Positions 42,010-51,844 of a stretch of DNA of 64,000 nt are shown here, one piece after another (position 1 is the stretch's first letter; the number at the start of each line of letters is the position of its first letter). The notes under the pieces are model-generated. The model searched no databases and was not told where the DNA came from. It worked only from the letters and a program-made list of their open reading frames with translations. The stretch is taken from positions 620,001 through 684,000 of the forward strand of contig NZ_FOGB01000001.1 of NCBI RefSeq assembly GCF_900111095.1. The letters run 5' to 3'. Both the position numbers and the translations under genes were made by a program. Origin of the DNA: Amphritea atlantica. Its GTDB lineage: Bacteria; Pseudomonadota; Gammaproteobacteria; Pseudomonadales; Balneatricaceae.

Positions 42010-44739
42010 TTATTGATCCGCCCTGGCGCGGTGAATCAGGGTTTTCTCCAGTTCAACAGCGATAAACAGTACCAATCCTACCGCTAAAATCTTACCCCAG
42101 GCGGCTGCATCTATCGGTGTTGTATGGAAAAACAGCTGCATAATAGGCAGATAGGTAAATAACAGTTGAAACAGCATGACCAGCGCTATTGCATATAACG
42201 CATAGTGATTGCCCAGAAGCCCATCCCTGTTGAGTACCGGACGGGCCAGAAAGCGGGAGTTGAGCAGATAGAATACTTCCAGCACTACCAGAGTATTTAC
42301 TGCGATGGTTCTGGCGGTATCAATATCGGTACCGTTGCTACGTTCCCATAAAAACAAGCCGAAGGTTCCGCTAACCATCAGTAATGAGACAAACACAATT
42401 CGCCATATCATAAAAGGTGAGAGTATTGCGTTGCGTGTGTTGCGGGGCGGACGTTGCATAACATCGGGCTCGGTTGGTTCAAACGTCAGCGCCAGTGCCA
42501 GGGTGACTGCCGTTATCATATTGACCCAGAGAATCTGAGCCGGAGTAACCGGTAACAGGGTTCCCAGAGCGATTGCAGCCAGCACTGTCAGTGCTTCTCC
42601 GCCGTTGGTTGGCAGAATAAACAGGATCGATTTGCTGATGTTGTCGAATACGGTACGACCCTCTTCGATTGCATAGGTGATCGAGGCAAAGTTATCATCG
42701 GCCAGAACCATCTCCGATGCCTCTTTGGCCGCTTCTGTTCCTTTAACCCCCATGGCTGTACCAACATTGGCTCGTTTCAGCGAGGGGGCATCGTTAACAC
42801 CATCCCCGGTCATCGCGACAACATGTTCTCTGGCCTGCAGAGATTTGACGATACGCAGCTTATGTTCGGGGCTGGCCCGGGCAAACACATCGGTATCTTC
42901 CACTACCGCTTCCAGCTGGGTGTCGGTCATCTGCTCGATCTGGTGACCGGTCAGGGCTTTGGGAGATTGTGTTATCCCCATCTGGATGGCGATCGCAGTG
43001 GCCGTGATCACATGATCGCCGGTAATCATTTTTACTCTGATACCTGCCTGATGGCACTTTTGTACCGCGTCAATCGCCTCATCCCTGGGGGGATCAATAA
43101 TGCCGACCAACCCCAGCAGCGTCAGGTTGTTGCTGATATCGCTGAAATGCAATACCCGCTGCTCTTCCGGCAGGTGAAGCATTGCCAGTGCGAGGGTTCG
43201 CTTACCCTGACTGGCGATCAGTTCCTGTTGAGCGATCCAGAATGCCTGGTCCAGGGGGGAGCTGATATCGCCTTCCTGCTGCCATTGGCAACGGCACAGA
43301 ACCGCTTCGATTGCACCTTTGATATAGACCACACCTGTGCCTTTATGGTCATGGTGCAGGGTAGCCATAAAGCGGTGTTCTGACTCAAACGGGATCAGGT
43401 CATCTGTAGGCATTTGCTGGTGCAGCTCATGCAGATCGAGACCTGCTTTAGCCCCCAGTACTAGCAGCGCCCCCTCTGTCGGGTCTCCTTCGATCAGCCA
43501 CTCTCCCTCTTTCTGTATCAGTTGTGCTTCATTACACAGTACGCTGGCCTGACATAGCAGCTGCAATTCAGTCAGGTTATGCAGGTTGAGATCCTGATGG
43601 TGGCAGGTGAAGGTTCCGTGAGGGTTATAACCAACACCACTGATATCGGCACTGCAACGAGCCATGACCACGGAGGTTACCGTCATCTCATTGCGGGTCA
43701 GAGTGCCGGTTTTATCAGAGCAGATGACTGAGACCGACCCCAGGGTCTCAACTGCTGGCAGACGGCGGATAATGGCATGGCGTTTGGCCATGCGTTGCAC
43801 GCCAATCGCCAGAGCGATGGTGATGATAGCAGGTAAGCCTTCGGGGATTGCAGCGACGGCCAACCCCACCGCAGCGAGAAACATATCTCCCAGCGCATAG
43901 CCTCTTATCCAGTAGCCAAACATCATGGTGGCAATGGCAATCAGCAGGATGGTGCCCGTCAGCCAGCGGGCAAAGCTATCCAGTTGGCGAGTCAGCGGTG
44001 TGGTCAGCGTGGACACTTCGGCCAGCAGTGTGCTGATCCTGCCTATTTCGGTATCAGCACCTGTGGCGATAACGGTACCGGTTCCCTGTCCAAAGCTGAC
44101 GAGGGTGCCGGAGAAGGCTAGATTGGTCCGGTCGCCAAGGTCTGCCTCGGCAGTCACCGGTTCAGTCTGTTTGCTAACCGGAACGGACTCTCCTGTGAGC
44201 AGCGCTTCATCGATGTTCAGCGCTTTTAGCTTATGCAGATGCAGATCCGCAGGGACCCGGTCACCGGACTGAATAAAAACGATGTCGCCGGGCACCAGCT
44301 GTTCAGCTGGAACCTGTTGCCGGTGTCCGTTACGGATGACAACGGCCTGCTGGGAAAGCATATTGCGGACGGCATCGATCGCTTTTTCCGCCTTACCCTC
44401 CTGAAAGAAACCCACCAGAGCATTGATCAGTACAACCGCAACGATAACCCCCGAATCGACCTGATGACCCAACGCTGCGGTTATCAGGGCCGCGATAACA
44501 AGAACGTAGATGAGTACATTATTGAACTGTGCTAATAAACGCATCAGGCCGCTTCTGCGCGGAGGCGCAGGAAGGCGGTTAGCTCCGTATTGTTGCTGGC
44601 GTTTGTTAACCTGTTCAGCGGTCAGACCCTGCGGCGATGTTTCTAAGAGACTGTATATCTGTTCGGAGGTGCAGGTATGCCAGACTGTTTGCTTTCTGTC
44701 TGAGGTTGGTTCAGATGCGCTATCTGAAGAGGTGTCCAT
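42010..44739 (-). CDS. P2-type cation-transporting ATPase
   Basis: This 909-residue inner-membrane pump has the N-terminal cation ATPase domain, actuator motif LTGESVPV, M4 motif IPEGLPA, phosphorylation site CSDKTGTLT, hinge TGDGVNDAP and six C-terminal helices. PEGLPA marks the calcium/P2 group rather than heavy-metal pumps. The M5 region keeps the Asn and Glu (TNGGEAL). The M6 region reads WVNMITAVTLALALTFEP, with Ala where SERCA-type calcium pumps have Asp after the Thr. Cation choice is therefore uncertain; calcium, sodium or magnesium are possible. It is monocistronic. Confidence 0.88.
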   Translation of the reverse strand: MDTSSDSASEPTSDRKQTVWHTCTSEQIYSLLETSPQGLTAEQVNKRQQQYGANRLPAPPRRSGLMRLLAQFNNVLIYVLVIAALITAALGHQVDSGVIVAVVLINALVGFFQEGKAEKAIDAVRNMLSQQAVVIRNGHRQQVPAEQLVPGDIVFIQSGDRVPADLHLHKLKALNIDEALLTGESVPVSKQTEPVTAEADLGDRTNLAFSGTLVSFGQGTGTVIATGADTEIGRISTLLAEVSTLTTPLTRQLDSFARWLTGTILLIAIATMMFGYWIRGYALGDMFLAAVGLAVAAIPEGLPAIITIALAIGVQRMAKRHAIIRRLPAVETLGSVSVICSDKTGTLTRNEMTVTSVVMARCSADISGVGYNPHGTFTCHHQDLNLHNLTELQLLCQASVLCNEAQLIQKEGEWLIEGDPTEGALLVLGAKAGLDLHELHQQMPTDDLIPFESEHRFMATLHHDHKGTGVVYIKGAIEAVLCRCQWQQEGDISSPLDQAFWIAQQELIASQGKRTLALAMLHLPEEQRVLHFSDISNNLTLLGLVGIIDPPRDEAIDAVQKCHQAGIRVKMITGDHVITATAIAIQMGITQSPKALTGHQIEQMTDTQLEAVVEDTDVFARASPEHKLRIVKSLQAREHVVAMTGDGVNDAPSLKRANVGTAMGVKGTEAAKEASEMVLADDNFASITYAIEEGRTVFDNISKSILFILPTNGGEALTVLAAIALGTLLPVTPAQILWVNMITAVTLALALTFEPTEPDVMQRPPRNTRNAILSPFMIWRIVFVSLLMVSGTFGLFLWERSNGTDIDTARTIAVNTLVVLEVFYLLNSRFLARPVLNRDGLLGNHYALYAIALVMLFQLLFTYLPIMQLFFHTTPIDAAAWGKILAVGLVLFIAVELEKTLIHRARADQ

Positions 44740-44928
44740 GACTATCGTCCCTAAGGTATAAATACAGTATAAGAATAGCGAATAACAGGGCGGTGATCGT
44801 GTTATGGAGGGCAGTATTTAAGCCCTGTCAGAGGCTACCGGAGTAATCCCTGACAGAGATCATAAGTTAGGAGAGGAAGCTTCACATTTGCCATGCTAAG
44901 CAGGAATTTTCTGATGGTTAAACCGGAC

Positions 44929-45294
44929 TCAGCCTGCATCAATCCAGTGCAGCGCTTGCAAGAACTGACTCTCGCTGAAGTGCTGCGCTTCCCCACTGAT
45001 AAAGGCCTGGCCCAGTTTTATGGCCCAGTCGAGCCATTCACCACCGCCAACGACTGCAAGACGGATAAAGTCATTGCTGTGCTGCAGGCCGAGTTTGGTA
45101 TCTTCCCAGATAGCTCCGGCTTCCCAGCCTTTGAAGTTGTGGTCCAGATAGAGCAGGCAGCGCACCTGTCCATGGTTGGCGATTTTTTCTTCCAGCAGTG
45201 GGGCAAATATATCCTGGTAGTCGGCTGAAGTAAGTGTGTCAGTCGCCTGAATTACAATGATATCACCAGCGGTTTCCGGCAGAATGTGAAGCAT
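44929..45294 (-). CDS. SpoIIAA-like (STAS-related) protein
   Basis: This 121-residue cytosolic protein fits the SpoIIAA-like/DUF3478 family: an N-terminal strand pair (MLHILPETAGDIIVIQATDTLTSADYQ, parts ILPETAGDIIVIQ and TLTSADY), a central LLYLDHNFKGWEAGAIWEDTK, and the late AVVGGGEWLDW segment. Family members have a lipid-binding-like STAS fold and are not proven anti-anti-sigma factors. AGGAA lies six bases upstream of the ATG. It stands alone between the ATPase gene and the divergent NlpC/P60 gene. Confidence 0.8.
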   Translation of the reverse strand: MLHILPETAGDIIVIQATDTLTSADYQDIFAPLLEEKIANHGQVRCLLYLDHNFKGWEAGAIWEDTKLGLQHSNDFIRLAVVGGGEWLDWAIKLGQAFISGEAQHFSESQFLQALHWIDAG

Positions 45295-45421
45295 CGCAGT
45301 TTCCTTTAGTCACATTGAGAGTTGAGGCTAGTGTATCGGTGCTGCTGTCGGTGTCAAAAAAGTTTCCAGTCTGCCGATAACCTGTGTTGAAACTCTCATA
45401 TAGATTTGCGGCCGCTATACG

Positions 45422-45892
45422 ATGATACGATTGATTGCGTTGATATTACTGCTGAGCCTGGGAGGCTGTGGTTCGCAGCCATACCGGACTGATCAGCTCT
45501 CTGCCAATACGGCTGCACCGTCACAGGTGAGGGCGGAGCTGTTACAGCAGTACCGCGAATGGCAGGGGGTGCCCTACCGGTTGGGCGGCACGGATAAGCA
45601 GGGGGTGGATTGTTCCGCGTTTACGCAACTGACTCTACGTCAGCGGCTGGGGGTGGATATTCCCCGGACTACCCTGGCGCAGTCACAGGACGGCCGGCCG
45701 GTGGATATCAGGCAACTGCAGCCGGGCGATCTGTTGTTTTACCGTTCCAGAGTTAAGCTGCGGCATGTGGGTATCTATATCGGGAATGGTGAGTTTCTGC
45801 ATGCATCAACCAGTCGTGGGGTGATGATATCGCCCCTGAATAACCCCTATTGGGCCGCGCACTTCTGGCAAGCCCGGCGCCTGATCGATTAA
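45422..45892 (+). CDS. NlpC/P60 family lipoprotein peptidase
   Basis: This 156-residue protein has a lipoprotein signal with lipobox LGGC (lipid Cys at about residue 16) and one NlpC/P60 domain (about 45-150). The catalytic Cys is in GVDCSAFTQ, the His in LRHVGIYIGNGEF, and a second polar His in FLHASTS. This is the Spr/MepS/NlpC-type arrangement: an outer-membrane-anchored enzyme that cuts peptide cross-links of peptidoglycan during cell-wall growth. It is monocistronic. Confidence 0.89.
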   Translation: MIRLIALILLLSLGGCGSQPYRTDQLSANTAAPSQVRAELLQQYREWQGVPYRLGGTDKQGVDCSAFTQLTLRQRLGVDIPRTTLAQSQDGRPVDIRQLQPGDLLFYRSRVKLRHVGIYIGNGEFLHASTSRGVMISPLNNPYWAAHFWQARRLID

Positions 45893-46022
45893 TGGCAGGG
45901 GATTGTGAAAGGTTACTGATTGTTGCCTGTCTGCATTCTGGTATAGTGTGCGCACTTAATGCAACTAACACATAGCGCTGAACCTCCAGCCGCGATAAGG
46001 TCACCGAGTAGTCCGAGTAGTA

Positions 46023-46496
46023 ATGAGCTATCTGCCGATTGAGCAATACAAGAAAGCCTGGATCTTCAGACATAAAGATATGCCTGTCAGTGAAGAAGAT
46101 CTGGCTCAGATTAAACCCCTAAGTGAAGCGCGGGCCGAGCAGGTCTGGTCTCAGCAGATAAGTAAGCACTGCAACCATCCGGGTCTTTTTGGCTCCGAGG
46201 ACTGGGCTAATAAGAATCAAATCTGGCTGGAGACTGCTAACTGGCAGCAGACCTGGGAGTCCGATGATCCAGCGCTGCCTGGGCTGCTGGCTGACCATCT
46301 GCAATGGGATGATCAGACGGTTGTCTGGTTTTGTTACAGCAGTGAACATGTGATTGAAACCCGCTGGGATGTCTTTCGTCGCAACTGGAAGAACTTTCTG
46401 TTTTTTGATGATGGCCCGCTCCTCATCGGTCGCAAGCGAAAACAGGTGGCACAGTTCCATCAGACGGGCAACTATCGGATAGGTAATCGTCCGTAA
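46023..46496 (+). CDS. DUF2947-type hypothetical protein
   Basis: This 157-residue soluble protein resembles the DUF2947 family of marine gammaproteobacteria in its opening YLPIEQYKKAWIFRHKDMPVSE, the WESDDPALP middle and the run RRNWKNFLFFDDGPLLIGRKRKQ (parts RRNWKNFLF and DGPLLIG). It is rich in Trp. No enzyme motif, signal peptide or membrane segment is visible. The family has no known function as far as I know. The family call is from memory of the pattern. Confidence 0.68.
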   Translation: MSYLPIEQYKKAWIFRHKDMPVSEEDLAQIKPLSEARAEQVWSQQISKHCNHPGLFGSEDWANKNQIWLETANWQQTWESDDPALPGLLADHLQWDDQTVVWFCYSSEHVIETRWDVFRRNWKNFLFFDDGPLLIGRKRKQVAQFHQTGNYRIGNRP

Positions 46497-46610
46497 ACAG
46501 CGGGTCATTCAGGCCCGCTAATTAATCATCGTTAACTCTTTTTAAATCTCTCTTGCCAGGGATAGTACACACCCGGAACGGATTCCTGTTGTTGTCTGTA
46601 AGGGGGCTGT

Positions 46611-47402
46611 ATGCCAAATCGTTTTCTGATCACTCTTTTTCTGTTGCTGTTGTCTGGCTTGACGCTGGCAGAATCGGCCGCCTCATTCAGTAAGTCAAAA
46701 CGTTTGCTTGCCGGGGTGTATCAGGTCAATCCCGTCAGTTTTTATTGCGGTTGTGACTACCGGTCTGAGGGGAAAAAACTGGTGCCGGAGTGGGGGCGCT
46801 GTGGTTTTCAGCCGCGAAAAAACGGTAACCGGGCTGCCCGTATAGAGTGGGAGCATATTGTGCCTGCCTGGGCGTTTGGACATCAGCTACAGTGCTGGCA
46901 GAATGGCGGACGTAAAGCCTGTAAAAAAGATGAACGTTTCAAACAGATGGAAGCCGATATGCACAACCTGGTGCCGGCTATTGGGGAGGTAAACGGAGAT
47001 CGCTCTAATTACAGCTTCACACAGCTGGAAGGGGAGCCCCGGGTATACGGTCGTTGTGATATGGAGGTCGATTTCAAGCGGCGTAAGGTTGAGCCGCCGC
47101 AGAACCGTCAGGGCGATATCGCCCGTACCTATTTCTATATGCGCGACCGCTATGGCCTGAAGATCAGTTCAAAGCAGGAGAAGCTGTTTGCCGCCTGGAG
47201 TGTGCAGGACCCGGTGGATAGCTGGGAGCTGCAACGCAATGAGCTGATTGCCGGTTTGCAGGGCAACAGTAACCCCTATGTGACGGCACCAGCGGGAGTG
47301 ATCGGTGCTCAGGATACGTCGACGCCTGTTGGCTCAGATTCGTCCAATGAAGCAGAGGATACATTGATACAGCGGTTGCTGACAAAACTGAGGCAGCAAT
47401 AG
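46611..47402 (+). CDS. Endonuclease I family periplasmic nuclease
   Basis: This 263-residue protein has a signal peptide (LLLLSGLTLAESA) and an EndA/Vvn-type nuclease domain. The catalytic core is RIEWEHIVPAWAFG, with the metal-binding HNLVPAIGEVNGDRSN segment downstream. Several cysteines (FYCGCDYRS, WGRCGF, QCWQNGGRKACKK, YGRCD) suit the disulfides known in these periplasmic enzymes. It cuts DNA and RNA outside the cytoplasm. The C-terminal 40 residues are a polar extension beyond the usual domain. GGGGG lies just upstream of the ATG. Confidence 0.9.
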   Translation: MPNRFLITLFLLLLSGLTLAESAASFSKSKRLLAGVYQVNPVSFYCGCDYRSEGKKLVPEWGRCGFQPRKNGNRAARIEWEHIVPAWAFGHQLQCWQNGGRKACKKDERFKQMEADMHNLVPAIGEVNGDRSNYSFTQLEGEPRVYGRCDMEVDFKRRKVEPPQNRQGDIARTYFYMRDRYGLKISSKQEKLFAAWSVQDPVDSWELQRNELIAGLQGNSNPYVTAPAGVIGAQDTSTPVGSDSSNEAEDTLIQRLLTKLRQQ

Positions 47403-47486
47403 TTGCTCCCTGAATTTATTTGTCAGAGATTGTTGCTAATCTTAACTAAATTCTATTAATCAGAGTATCAGAAGCCGAGGTATCTG

Positions 47487-48299
47487 ATGATAAAACCCTA
47501 TTACCGGACTGTGCTGATATACCTGATCTTTGCGCTATTGTGGATCTACTTTTCAGACGCGCTGGTTTCTTCACTGTTTCATTCTGCAGAGATGATTACG
47601 CGGGTGCAGAATCTCAAGGGATTTGCATTTGTCGGCTGTACGGCGCTGTTACTGCTGTTTCTGATTCGTGCTGATCTGAACCGCATTGAGCAGGTCAGTC
47701 AGAAGCTTCGGCAAAGTTATGATCAGACACTCAAGGGGTGGGTGCAGGTGATGGATATCCGGCATAAGGAGACTGGTGAGCACAGTCTTCGGGTGACCCG
47801 AATGACGGTCAGGCTTGCCGGCCTGTTGGGGATTGAGGGGGATGAGCTGACCTATATCGCCCGGGGGGCGCTGATGCATGATGCGGGCAAAGTGGGCATT
47901 CCCGATGCGATTCTTATCAAGCCCGGCCCGCTTGATCAGGATGAGTGGGTTATCATGAAGGAGCATCCGGTGATTGCCCGGGATCTGATGAGAGATATTG
48001 AGTTTCTCCAGCCCTCAATTGACATTCCTTATTGCCACCATGAGCGCTGGAACGGCACCGGGTACCCACAAGGACTGGCGGGGGAACAGATTCCCCTGGC
48101 CGCACGAATTTTTGCCATTATCGATGTCTGGGATGCGTTATCGGAACACCGGGTGTACAAACAGCCCTGGCCTGAAGATCAGGTTCTGTTGTATATCCGT
48201 GAACAGGCGGGCATCCATTTCGATCCCGGGATTGTTGAGGTTTTTCTGGATAATTACCCAGAGATCAAAGCGGCGGCAAAGCAGCCCTCAATCTTTTAA
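47487..48299 (+). CDS. Membrane-bound HD-GYP phosphodiesterase
   Basis: This 270-residue protein has two N-terminal helices (about 8-28 and 45-62), then an HD-GYP domain. Key residues are intact: GEHSLRVTRM, ALMHDAGKVGIP (HD pair) and HHERWNGTGYPQGL (GYP), then IDVWDAL. It should hydrolyse c-di-GMP to pGpG or GMP. No recognisable sensor domain separates the helices from the enzyme. The opposite-strand GGDEF-EAL gene ends 40 bases away, so two c-di-GMP genes converge here. Confidence 0.9.
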   Translation: MIKPYYRTVLIYLIFALLWIYFSDALVSSLFHSAEMITRVQNLKGFAFVGCTALLLLFLIRADLNRIEQVSQKLRQSYDQTLKGWVQVMDIRHKETGEHSLRVTRMTVRLAGLLGIEGDELTYIARGALMHDAGKVGIPDAILIKPGPLDQDEWVIMKEHPVIARDLMRDIEFLQPSIDIPYCHHERWNGTGYPQGLAGEQIPLAARIFAIIDVWDALSEHRVYKQPWPEDQVLLYIREQAGIHFDPGIVEVFLDNYPEIKAAAKQPSIF

Positions 48300-48339
48300 A
48301 GGGAGAGTCCAGGGCTGATAATATTGCTGCAGGGCGCTA

Positions 48340-51300
48340 TTAATTTGGCAGTAATAATGGCTGTTCACTAAATTTTTGGTGCCACTGTTCAAACTGTCTG
48401 GCTGTCATCGCGCTGGCATAGAAAAAGCCCTGGCCATAATCGCAGTTTGCCTGTTGCATCAGGGTGTGTTGTTCAGCGGTTTCAATCCCTTCGGCGATCA
48501 CTTTGATGCCCAGGGTATGCGCCATAACAATGATGGCGTTACACAGTACCAGATCATCAGAGTCGCCATGCAGGTTGCGCACAAAGGTGCGGTCAATTTT
48601 CAAATAGTCGATATCCATACGGCGCAGGTGCGCCAGTGAAGAGAAGCTGGTGCCGAAGTCATCCAGCCCGATCTGGATATTGGCGTCCCGTAACTGAACG
48701 AGTTTTTGCTGGGTGTCTGCGGAAGATTCCATCAGCAGGCTTTCGGTAATCTCTATGCTCAGCTCGGCATTGTTAAGTCCGGACTCACGGGCTATCGCTA
48801 TCCAGCGGTCATGGGCCGGGCTCTGCGCGCTGTCTTCAAAATGGCTCGGGGATGCATTGATACAGATCTGTATCTGTGGGTTGAGTTGTTTGCGCCACTG
48901 TTTAACCTGCTGCAGCGCTTCGCGGAAAATCCAGTCGCCCAGTTCCTGAATAATGCCTCCCTGTTCGGCGGCCTGAATAAACTGGTGGGGGAACATCAAC
49001 CCCTCGTCCGGATGATTCCAGCGGATCAGCGCTTCGGCTTTCACCACCGTCATGCTTTCCAGATCGATCACCGGCTGGTAGTAGAGCTGGAACTGGTGTT
49101 GTCTGATCGCTTCGCGCAGAGCGTTTATCAGCCGTGAGCGTTTCTGTGACAGGGTTTGCATACCCGCGGTAAAAAAGTGAAGTTTGCTGCGGCCCGCGGC
49201 TTTGGCGGCATACATCGCCTGGTCAGCATTTTTAATCAGTTGCTCTGCGTTGTCTGCATCCTGCGGGTAGAGCGTGGCGCCGATACTGGCAGAGATATAG
49301 CGCTGCTGGTTTTCCAGCATGAAGGGTTGTTTCAGTACGCTGAGGATCTTCTCGCCAACCTGCTCCACCTGTGAGCTGCTTTCTATCTGCGGCAGAATGA
49401 TTGTGAACTCGTCGCCTCCCAGTCGGGAGATGGTGTCACTGCTGCGCACCAGGCTTTTAAATCGATCGGCCACTTCAATCAACAGCTGGTCTCCGACATT
49501 ATGGCCCAGAGTATCGTTGATCTCCTTAAAACGGTCGAGATCGAGAAACAGGAGTGCCAGTGATGATTTTGAACGGGCCGCCAGGCGAATCTCCTGCGTT
49601 AACCGGTCCATAAACATCCTTCGGTTTGGCAGATTGGTCAGTGGGTCAAAATTTGCCTGGGTCCATATCAGCTCTTCAGTCCGTTTTTTCTCGGTGATAT
49701 CAGAGAAGGTGGCGATCCGTTGATAGACCGTATTGTCGTCATTGAAGAGGGTGTTGATATTCAGCCAGGCGATGTAGATTGAACCATTCTTGTGACGGTT
49801 CCAGATCTCGCCCTGCCATTTGCCAGATTCGCTCAGGGTTCCCAGCATATCTTCGTAGAATGGACTTTTATGTACCCCTGAGCGCAGCAGAGCGGGGGAA
49901 TGGCCAATCGCTTCCTCCGCCTGGTATCCGGTAATCTGTGTGAAAGCATTATTGACCTTAACAATCTTGCTGTCGGCATCGACGATCATAATCGCATCGT
50001 TGCTTTCAAATGCTGCCGCCGCCAGACGCAGTTGTTCGGTTTGCCTCTGTTGCTCGAAGTTCATATGGGTTCCGGCGATGCAGATAGGGTGGCTGTTTTT
50101 GCCAAATCTGATCGGTTTGCCGCGACACTTTATCCAGAGCCAGCGGTTGTCTTTGGTCAACAGCCTGAACTGAATCTCGGCGGTAAGGTTGTCCAGCACC
50201 TGGGGGAGGAAGTTGATGTAGAAACGCACCTGGTCTTCCGGGTGCATCAGCTTACGGAACAGCTGTCGGTTAAGATGAAACTCCTGATCTTGATAGCCGA
50301 GCATCTTGTAACACTGGCTGTCCCACTGAATCGAATCATTGGTCAGGTTCCAGCTCCACAAGCCGGTCTGAGTCGCCTCCATCGTCAGCCGGTAACGCTC
50401 CTCCGAGTCTCTGAGAGCCTGCTCATAGCGGTTATGATTTCGGTGGAGCTGATTGAATGCCCTGATCAGTTGCCCCACCTCATCATTGCTTTGCACTGTA
50501 AGGGTCTGCTCTGGAAGCTGTCCCTCAGCCATTTTACGAATATCACGGGTGGCATTGCGCAGCGGCGTCAGCAGTTTTCTTAACAGATAGGCGATCAGGC
50601 CCGCCATCATAAAGCTGATCAGCAGGATCACAACGATGATCGTTTCGGTGAGGATGTTAATGGACGACATCGCTTTACTCAGCGGGTAGGTACGGATCAC
50701 AACCCAGCCCATCTTGTCTAGCATGGCGGAGGCATAGATGATCTGATTGCCCCGGCTGTCAGTGGTTATACCCGACGTTTCTCCAGCCTGGATCCGCTCA
50801 ATACAGTCGCAGTGCTTCTCTTTTTTATAGCTTTCAAGTGGCACCCCTTTGAGTGTATCGGTTACATAGATCCCCAGATTCGGGTCTATCACCATCACCC
50901 GGCCGCCGTCGGTAAAAGAGATGCGGGATATCTCTTTAAGCAGGTTATCCTGAGCCAGCAGGTTGACACCGAAGATATAACCCAGCACCCGGCCTGAATC
51001 GGAGAGTATCGGTGTATTGATGGCAAACAACGGGCTTTTTAACCCCTTGCCCATCAGGGGCATGGTGATCACCGTTGATTTCAAACGGCGCGCTTTCTCC
51101 AGATGTTTACGGTCAGAATAATCGATGCCGGTGCGGTTGGGGATTGTTGGATAATCGACCAGTGATATACCCTCCCGGTTCAGTACGACAACCCCGCCAT
51201 TAAACAGCGCGTGTAGCTGGGTATCCCGCTTCAGGGCTTCCTGCATTCTTTCATTTGGATGCAGCCGGTATCGGGAGTGCAGCAGATCAGTGAACTCTTC

Positions 51301-51516
51301 CAGGTAGGTGACCCGTTTTTGCAGGGCTGAATCCATCTGTCGGACCACCATGTCTACCATGGTTTGCTGCTGTTCTACCAGAAGTCTGATGGAGCCTTGT
51401 TGCAGGTAATTAAAAATGAGTAGCGCTGTGCCTCCGGCAGATAACAGAAAGCCTACCAGTGTCAGAATTAAAACCCGGTTATGCAGGGATGTGGGTAAAA
51501 AACGGCTAAGAACCAT
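48340..51516 (-). CDS. dCache-HAMP-PAS-GGDEF-EAL protein
   Basis: This 1058-residue inner-membrane protein has a helix near 14-34, a dCache sensor (about 40-285; VVLNREGISLVDYP and VFGVNLLAQDN), a second helix near 290-312, HAMP, two PAS domains (about 370-490 and 495-620), GGDEF (about 630-790) and EAL (about 800-1050). The active motifs SRLGGDEF and KAEALIRWNH are intact, and an RSSD inhibitory site is present. Both cyclase and phosphodiesterase activities are possible; which dominates is unknown. It probably responds to an extracellular small molecule. Confidence 0.9.
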   Translation of the reverse strand: MVLSRFLPTSLHNRVLILTLVGFLLSAGGTALLIFNYLQQGSIRLLVEQQQTMVDMVVRQMDSALQKRVTYLEEFTDLLHSRYRLHPNERMQEALKRDTQLHALFNGGVVVLNREGISLVDYPTIPNRTGIDYSDRKHLEKARRLKSTVITMPLMGKGLKSPLFAINTPILSDSGRVLGYIFGVNLLAQDNLLKEISRISFTDGGRVMVIDPNLGIYVTDTLKGVPLESYKKEKHCDCIERIQAGETSGITTDSRGNQIIYASAMLDKMGWVVIRTYPLSKAMSSINILTETIIVVILLISFMMAGLIAYLLRKLLTPLRNATRDIRKMAEGQLPEQTLTVQSNDEVGQLIRAFNQLHRNHNRYEQALRDSEERYRLTMEATQTGLWSWNLTNDSIQWDSQCYKMLGYQDQEFHLNRQLFRKLMHPEDQVRFYINFLPQVLDNLTAEIQFRLLTKDNRWLWIKCRGKPIRFGKNSHPICIAGTHMNFEQQRQTEQLRLAAAAFESNDAIMIVDADSKIVKVNNAFTQITGYQAEEAIGHSPALLRSGVHKSPFYEDMLGTLSESGKWQGEIWNRHKNGSIYIAWLNINTLFNDDNTVYQRIATFSDITEKKRTEELIWTQANFDPLTNLPNRRMFMDRLTQEIRLAARSKSSLALLFLDLDRFKEINDTLGHNVGDQLLIEVADRFKSLVRSSDTISRLGGDEFTIILPQIESSSQVEQVGEKILSVLKQPFMLENQQRYISASIGATLYPQDADNAEQLIKNADQAMYAAKAAGRSKLHFFTAGMQTLSQKRSRLINALREAIRQHQFQLYYQPVIDLESMTVVKAEALIRWNHPDEGLMFPHQFIQAAEQGGIIQELGDWIFREALQQVKQWRKQLNPQIQICINASPSHFEDSAQSPAHDRWIAIARESGLNNAELSIEITESLLMESSADTQQKLVQLRDANIQIGLDDFGTSFSSLAHLRRMDIDYLKIDRTFVRNLHGDSDDLVLCNAIIVMAHTLGIKVIAEGIETAEQHTLMQQANCDYGQGFFYASAMTARQFEQWHQKFSEQPLLLPN

Positions 51517-51844
51517 TCATGCATATCCATAAATTTAAACGATAAAACAAAGAGTCTGTATCAATAAGCAGGGTTAGAACAGAGTTAATTAGAGAGTCTC
51601 CAGCGCGTATGATTGATAATGGTTTGACGTTAAATACCTGATATCCCTTCAGCTTAGCCTAGTCAGGTTAAATATAAACGGCAAAGTGGTCAAAATGGTG
51701 ATTGATCTTGCCAGTGTCTGAGACCCCGGTGGAGCATAGGAATCTTAACTCCAGGGGGGCAGCAGGCATATTTTACCGCCCGGCTTTCAGGTATTATTTC
51801 TGACTTTTGTTACGGGCCTGCGCTAGGGCCTTTGGATTCTGTAG
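51517..51844. other. Divergent intergenic region
   Basis: These 328 bases separate the GGDEF-EAL gene (minus) from an ABC transporter gene (plus). Moderately AT-rich DNA at 51530-51680 probably holds both promoters. No small gene, hairpin terminator or recognisable operator was seen. Confidence 0.4.
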
